NCBI GenBank assembly: GCA_025938055.1
Contig: JAICQC010000155.1
Location: forward strand, 1-9,813
DNA: 9,813 nt
Source of the DNA: Anaerolineales bacterium
GTDB lineage: Bacteria > Chloroflexota > Anaerolineae > Anaerolineales > Villigracilaceae
Direction of reading: 5' to 3'
In this document: positions 5,896-9,813 of the stretch, one piece after another
Layout: the number at the start of each line of letters is the position of its first letter
How positions within the stretch are numbered: position 1 is the first letter of the stretch
Position numbers and translations under genes: made by a program
The notes under the pieces: generated by a model
What the model saw: the letters and a program-made list of their open reading frames with translations, nothing else
Database searches by the model: none
What the model was told of the DNA's origin: nothing

Positions 5896-7506
5896 CTATT
5901 CATCTTCGTTTTCGCGGAGGATGACGGCCAGTGACTGCGCATACAGATCCGCGGTAATTACTTTATCACCTTTGACAAGCTTTCCCAGATAGGGTTTCTC
6001 GCCAGCATAGACCGTCCAGCCGCTCAGCACAAAGGGGATGGGTCCATCTGCAACGACCCATTCGCCGTTATATTTCCGTGCGATATGCAGGTGTGTCCCG
6101 GTGGAGGTGCCACCTTCGCAGGAAGGATGCCCGATGAAATCGTCCTGCTCCACCCAGACGCCCTCAGGAGCCCGGTTCCTGGCTGCGACGTGCAAATATA
6201 GCATATTCCAGCCGGTTTGTTCAGACCCGTCGCCATCCATATCCACCACGACCACACCGTTGCCCGAGCGGACGACCAGCCCCGGCGCGGTAGCCACGAT
6301 CCACTGATCGGAGGAAAGGCAGCCCGTCTCGGCACTGGCAGGTGCGAAATCCAGGGCTGCAAGAGGACCGTCATGTTCCCAGGCGGCGTGAGGTCCGCCG
6401 GTAAATGCCCAGGCTGCGTCCGTTTGGAAAGGCAGGGACATTTCAGGCTGACTGATACCCGGCGGAAAGATCGGACCAAACACGTCGGCGCGGGACCACG
6501 GGTCGCCAAACATATTCTGATAATAGGGGAGAAAACCGCTGGTCTGGTCCATGATGCGCAGCCACTCATTGAAGGTATGGTTGCGGGAAAAATAATACAT
6601 GAGCGCGACCGTGCCAGCGTTCAGGGTCGGGTCGATGCGCAGCTTGTTGCCGTCCACAAAGTTGAGTTCGATCAATCTTCCTGCGCGCCAGTCATAGTAG
6701 CCGGTGGAAAGCTGGTTGATCCCCCAGACCATCTGCATGAACATTCCCTTATATCTGAAACTTTCATAGCCCAGAGGGTAATTGATGCGAAAGTCGTTTT
6801 CGGGTCTGCCGCGCACCCAGCTCGATTCATAATCGAGGATGGCCAACAATAGCCGGGGATTGACAGAGTTTTCGTAGGCGAGCCGCTCGATCTCACGCGC
6901 ACCTGATGTCCAGCCAGTGGTGCCGAGATATTCCCGGTAATTTGCAAGGTAGCCACCAGCATCCTTCACATAGGTTGAGATATCAAAGTCGATGGCGGTG
7001 GACGAAAAGATCAGTTCGTTATCGGGGATCAGTTGTACTGCCGGTGTAAAGGGAACAGAGCGATCGAGGGTATCTGGAATGATGAGCAGCGTGCCGGGAT
7101 CGAGCAGTCCTGATTCAGGGAGGATCTTGGGAGAAGTGATGTCGTTCACATCCACGCCGAAACGGATCGCTACCGCCGGGAGCCAGTCGCCGCTCTGGGT
7201 GTAGTACAACAGGGTCGGGACGTTTCCGGTTAAGGAAGAGACTTCTTCAGGGGTGGAGGTGGCTGCCTCGGTAACAAATGCCTCGCTAAACGTAGGCGTG
7301 GGCGTCATAGTTGCTTCAAAAACAAAGGGGCTCACTTCGGTAGCGGTCTGTGTGGGAACAATAGGAGGCAGTGGGGATGAGGTCGGAAGCGGACCTCCGA
7401 GCGGGGTCGGGGTTGCATACTGACCCCACAGGGACGCGTTCCCGCTGCACGCGGATGCGGCCAGCAAAAATGATGCTGCGATAAACAAGCTAATCGATCG
7501 TTTCAC
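5896..7506 (-). CDS. Lipoprotein B: degenerate LysM, transglycosylase-like region and M23A-type peptidase
   Basis: The 536-residue lipoprotein has signal MKRSISLFIAASFLLAASAC, with the lipid-bearing Cys20. A long Thr/Pro/Ser linker (31-90) leads to a weak LysM-like unit, QSGDWLPAVAIRFGVDVNDI (104-123), that has lost part of the consensus. The middle region (about 165-355) is the best transglycosylase match of the three: VNPRLLLAILDYESSW (215-230) puts Glu227 at the catalytic position, GMFMQM (254-259) resembles the GLMQ motif, and TLNAGTVALMYYFS (294-307) the NxxAGxxxL motif. The M23 domain keeps His373, Asp386, His439 and GTHLH (His472, His474), with Cys396 and Cys463 and an acidic DMDGDGSE loop at 422-429. 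I chose GTG 7506: an upstream in-frame TTG at 7554 would put the coding region across a good promoter and bury the signal peptide behind 16 extra residues. No strong Shine-Dalgarno is present. Confidence 0.87.
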   Translation of the reverse strand: MKRSISLFIAASFLLAASACSGNASLWGQYATPTPLGGPLPTSSPLPPIVPTQTATEVSPFVFEATMTPTPTFSEAFVTEAATSTPEEVSSLTGNVPTLLYYTQSGDWLPAVAIRFGVDVNDITSPKILPESGLLDPGTLLIIPDTLDRSVPFTPAVQLIPDNELIFSSTAIDFDISTYVKDAGGYLANYREYLGTTGWTSGAREIERLAYENSVNPRLLLAILDYESSWVRGRPENDFRINYPLGYESFRYKGMFMQMVWGINQLSTGYYDWRAGRLIELNFVDGNKLRIDPTLNAGTVALMYYFSRNHTFNEWLRIMDQTSGFLPYYQNMFGDPWSRADVFGPIFPPGISQPEMSLPFQTDAAWAFTGGPHAAWEHDGPLAALDFAPASAETGCLSSDQWIVATAPGLVVRSGNGVVVVDMDGDGSEQTGWNMLYLHVAARNRAPEGVWVEQDDFIGHPSCEGGTSTGTHLHIARKYNGEWVVADGPIPFVLSGWTVYAGEKPYLGKLVKGDKVITADLYAQSLAVILRENEDE

Positions 7507-7527
7507 AAAATGAGTCCGTTCGCAGGA

Positions 7528-7556
7528 ATTATACCCGTATAAAGGTTCCAGCAAAA
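7528..7556 (-). promoter_or_regulatory. Probable sigma-70-type promoter for lipoprotein B
   Basis: On the minus strand a perfect TATAAT lies at 7533-7528. TTTTGC (7556-7551) stands 17 bases upstream, and the overlapping TTGCTG (7554-7549) 15 bases upstream. The transcript would begin near 7521, giving a leader of about 15 bases before GTG 7506. This argues that B can be expressed without the upstream gene C, whose stop is 76 bases away. Confidence 0.5.
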
Positions 7557-7582
7557 TCAGGAACGAACCTGCGCGGTGATTG

Positions 7583-9175
7583 CTATCTCGAGACCTGATT
7601 TAAGCCTTCGAACCTGCCCTCCAGCGCTTCGAAGACCATGTCTCCGCGCGTCAGGTAACCGTCGTACTCGATGCCGTTGCCGCTGGAGATCCAGCCATCC
7701 AGGTTGAACGGCAGGTTCCCATCAGCGGAGATCCACTCTCCGTTGTACTTGCGCGCCAGATGCAGATGCGTGCCGTTCGAAATGCCGCCTTCGCAGGAGG
7801 GATGACCGATTGGCTCACCCGCGTAGACGTAGGTGTTCGGCTGGATGCGGTCACGGGTTTCGACGTGCATATACAGCACATTCCAGCCCGTCTGTTCATA
7901 GCCATCGTTATCCAGGTCCTGGATGACCGCGCCGTTCTCCGCGCGTACGATCCAGCCATTGGCAACCGCCACGACCCAGGCGTCGCTGGACACGCAGCCC
8001 AGGGCCTCCCCGGGCGGGGCAAAATCCAATGCAGCCCAGGCGGAACCAAAATCCCAGCCGCCGTGCGGACCGCCGGTATAGGACCAGACCGCGCCAGGTT
8101 CAAAAGGCAGCTGCATCGCTGGCTGGCTTAAGTTCGGGGGTACCAGGGGCGTGATATCGTAATCGAACGGATACCCGAAGAGCTTATTGTAGGTTTCAAA
8201 GAACCCGAGCGCGCTGACGTCATAATCCCAGAAGGGGCGGTTGTTGAACAGAGAGAGAAAATACTGTAGGGCGGCGGTTCCTGCATTGATGGTGGCGTCG
8301 AGGGGGACGTAAGAGCCATCGCTTAATGGCAGGGTGGATATTGCGTTGACACCCCACAGGTAGTAGCCGCGGTTGAGATTATTAGCTGTCCATGCCATCT
8401 GCCGATACAGCCCGGCATAATAAGTGTCATAAAAACCAAGAGGGTAATCCACGTTCTGCGGCGCAGGGTCGGTGACCCATCCACTGCGATATTCGAGGAG
8501 TGCCAGCAGTACCCGAGGATTGACGGAATAACTCTGAGCGACACGCGCGACGATCTGCGTGCCCGTTAAGTATTGCCCGTCCACATCCTGCGAATAATTT
8601 GCGAGATAACCATCATGTTCCTGAATGAACGACGTCAGGTCGAATTCAATCGTCGCCGGTCCGTAGACCAGCTCTGAATCTGGAATGAGCTTGAACGACG
8701 AACCAGGATTTGGATCGACCTCTACGGGAGGAATCGTCAAGACCATGCCGACGGAAAGGATGCTCGTTTCATTCAACCCGTTGGCTTGCATGAGCGCCTC
8801 AAGCGTAATCCCATATGCTCCTGCGATGGTGCCAAGTGTATCGCCAGCCTGAACCGTGTATTGATCCAGGAAGTCGCGCGGTGTGGGAAGGGGGTGAGGC
8901 AAATCCGGTGTAGGGGTGGTGGACGATGAATTCGGGTTGCGCAGCGGGATATTCACAGAGACCGGCGCGCGCGTGGGCGTGGGTCCCAGCGGTGTTCTCA
9001 GCGGCTGCATCACCTCGCCGACCGAAACGGGCGCGACCTGCGAACCGGTGCCATTGACCGGCGCAAAAGGATCGTAGGTTGGATAGAGGTCTGAGGGATT
9101 TGTGCTGTTACACGAGGAGAGTAGAAAAGCAACGAGCAAAAAGCAAACAAAAGGACGTGATGCAAGGCGGGACAT
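7583..9175 (-). CDS. Lipoprotein C: canonical LysM, transglycosylase-like region and M23A-type peptidase
   Basis: The 530-residue lipoprotein begins MSRLASRPFVCFLLVAFLLSSC, a good lipoprotein signal with lipobox LSSC (Cys22). A long Pro/Thr/Asn linker follows, then a canonical LysM (106-149) with YTVQAGDTLGTIAGAYGITL. The middle region (about 165-350) has VNPRVLLALLEYRSGW (218-233), where Arg230 sits at the transglycosylase glutamate position, and NAGTAALQYFLS (297-308). The M23A-type domain keeps His371, Asp384, His437 and GTHLH (His470, His472), plus Cys394, Cys461 and an acidic DLDNDGYE loop (420-427). An in-frame ATG at 9214 would add 13 residues; I prefer 9175 because the signal peptide is then of normal length and an extended -10 box lies seven bases upstream. 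The gene follows the MFS gene by about 63 bases. It is the first of the three paralogues in transcription order and has the most typical LysM. Confidence 0.86.
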   Translation of the reverse strand: MSRLASRPFVCFLLVAFLLSSCNSTNPSDLYPTYDPFAPVNGTGSQVAPVSVGEVMQPLRTPLGPTPTRAPVSVNIPLRNPNSSSTTPTPDLPHPLPTPRDFLDQYTVQAGDTLGTIAGAYGITLEALMQANGLNETSILSVGMVLTIPPVEVDPNPGSSFKLIPDSELVYGPATIEFDLTSFIQEHDGYLANYSQDVDGQYLTGTQIVARVAQSYSVNPRVLLALLEYRSGWVTDPAPQNVDYPLGFYDTYYAGLYRQMAWTANNLNRGYYLWGVNAISTLPLSDGSYVPLDATINAGTAALQYFLSLFNNRPFWDYDVSALGFFETYNKLFGYPFDYDITPLVPPNLSQPAMQLPFEPGAVWSYTGGPHGGWDFGSAWAALDFAPPGEALGCVSSDAWVVAVANGWIVRAENGAVIQDLDNDGYEQTGWNVLYMHVETRDRIQPNTYVYAGEPIGHPSCEGGISNGTHLHLARKYNGEWISADGNLPFNLDGWISSGNGIEYDGYLTRGDMVFEALEGRFEGLNQVSR

Positions 9176-9182
9176 GGCAAAG

Positions 9183-9191
9183 ATTGTACCA
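9183..9191 (-). promoter_or_regulatory. Extended -10 box that would give a leaderless transcript for lipoprotein C
   Basis: On the minus strand TGG then TACAAT (9191-9183) matches an extended -10 promoter (TGn plus a TATAAT-like box). The seven bases to ATG 9175 place the expected transcript start at or beside the start codon. No Shine-Dalgarno precedes this ATG and no good -35 is present at normal spacing. The match is short, so it may be chance. Confidence 0.35.
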
Positions 9192-9238
9192 AAGCGCGTC
9201 AACGAACCTACCATGAGTTATGACTTTGTTATTCCTTC

Positions 9239-9813
9239 TCAATCAGCGACGGCTGTGGAGTTAGAAACGGTGGCTGGCTTTGCTGAAATTCTGGTAAAGA
9301 GGAGGAACATCAAGAGGTTGAGCATTACATTGACGAAGATCATCCCCATCATGGCGCCCGCGCCGATCTGCACGAATGCCTGTCCGATCAGCCACGGCAG
9401 GATCATGCCACCGATCCCTGCCCCCACAAGGAACAAACCGGCGATCGTTCCTGTCACGTGCATGCGTTCTTCGGCAAGGGTCAGGAAGGTGGGGAAGATA
9501 GAAGCCTGGGAGATCCCGAACAGGATGGTTCCGATCCATAGCATGGCACCGGACTCTGGGAAGAGCAGAATCAGTCCCACACTGATGAGGCAGCCTATAA
9601 AATCCCAGGCAAGGATCGTGACAGGCTTGGCGCGTGTCGAGGTCCAGATGCCGAACAGGCGTCCGATGGTAAAGAATCCCCAGAAGGCAGATGTTAAATA
9701 AGCCGCTGTCACCTCGGTTCCAAAGTTCAGCGTGAAGGCATAGGTATAGATCCATGACCCGTAGCCGACTTCGCCGCTAACATACAGGACAAAGCATAAG
9801 ACCATGATCACGA
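9239..9813 (-). CDS. MFS transporter, FucP/MFSD4-like, C-terminal half (5' truncated by the window)
   Basis: The frame is open to the right edge and ends at TGA 9241-9239, so about 190 C-terminal residues are seen. They hold five or six membrane helices. The first visible one, LYVSGEVGYGSWIYTY (9-24 from the first visible Met), resembles helix 7 of the fucose-permease/MFSD4 branch of the major facilitator superfamily, which has a similar GxEVxxGxWIxxY motif. GRLFGIWTS (50-58) is the motif-A-like loop of the second half, and GISQASIFPTFLTLAEE (99-115) matches the family's iFP helix. These proteins carry sugars or other small solutes through the inner membrane; the substrate here cannot be read from the sequence. 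Downstream on the same strand is lipoprotein C, after a gap of about 63 bases that holds no clear terminator, so limited read-through is possible. Confidence 0.82.
   Translation of the reverse strand, partial: VIMVLCFVLYVSGEVGYGSWIYTYAFTLNFGTEVTAAYLTSAFWGFFTIGRLFGIWTSTRAKPVTILAWDFIGCLISVGLILLFPESGAMLWIGTILFGISQASIFPTFLTLAEERMHVTGTIAGLFLVGAGIGGMILPWLIGQAFVQIGAGAMMGMIFVNVMLNLLMFLLFTRISAKPATVSNSTAVAD

Noticed and set aside
6217..6852. A 211-codon plus-strand reading frame inside lipoprotein B
   Set aside because: It is antisense to conserved peptidase and middle-region motifs; its length follows from codon use on the other strand.
9102..9701. A 199-codon plus-strand reading frame across the start of lipoprotein C and the MFS gene
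   Set aside because: It spans two genes with clear families on the minus strand, and its own product is low-complexity, with no domain seen.
1..9813. CRISPR arrays, tRNA or rRNA genes, insertion sequences or phage genes
   Set aside because: No short direct-repeat array, cloverleaf-like sequence, transposase or phage motif was seen when reading both strands.

Overview
The window looks like a chromosomal stretch from an Anaerolineae-like member of the Chloroflexota. This is an inference from three things: lipoproteins with long Thr/Pro-rich linkers after the lipobox, LysM plus metallopeptidase architectures in tandem, and several LiaF-like membrane proteins. No rRNA, tRNA, CRISPR array, transposase or integrase is visible. 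Nine complete genes and two edge-truncated genes fill almost all of the sequence; no gene-free stretch exceeds 300 bases.

Left part, plus strand (1-2703). The window opens in the C-terminal part of a protein that resembles the heme-free tail of multiheme cytochrome c-type proteins (1-620). Three small membrane-protein genes with tight spacing follow (692-1234, 1221-2003, 2015-2650). All carry LiaI/LiaF-like hydrophobic modules, and the middle one has a C-terminal beta-repeat domain with a strict 21-residue period. A strong symmetrical hairpin (2666-2703) closes the unit and can also serve the gene that converges on it.

Middle part (2730-4357). A stand-alone cyclic-nucleotide-binding-fold protein lies on the minus strand (2730-3185). 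Across a 141-base divergent region is a plus-strand redox pair: a membrane-anchored TlpA/ResA-like thioredoxin (3327-3884) overlapping by ATGA an OsmC/YhfA-like thiol protein (3881-4357).

Right part, minus strand (4363-9813), transcribed right to left. The order is a truncated MFS transporter of the FucP/MFSD4 type, then three tandem paralogous secreted lipoproteins C (7583-9175), B (5896-7506) and A (4363-5889). Each has a lipobox, a Thr/Pro linker, a LysM or LysM-like domain, a conserved middle region resembling a lysozyme/transglycosylase fold, and a C-terminal M23 peptidase domain of the beta-lytic/LasA (M23A) type. The three copies keep all peptidase metal and catalytic residues. They differ at the position that aligns with the transglycosylase catalytic glutamate (Arg in C, Glu in B, Gln in A).

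The most interesting material is this lipoprotein triplet. It appears to be a surface-anchored peptidoglycan-cutting set, with an acidic DxDxDG loop next to the active site and a terminator-like, possibly pseudoknotted RNA element at the B/A junction. The neighbouring LiaF-like genes and the redox pair are also envelope-facing, so the region reads as an envelope-maintenance neighbourhood. No direct link between the blocks is shown by the sequence.
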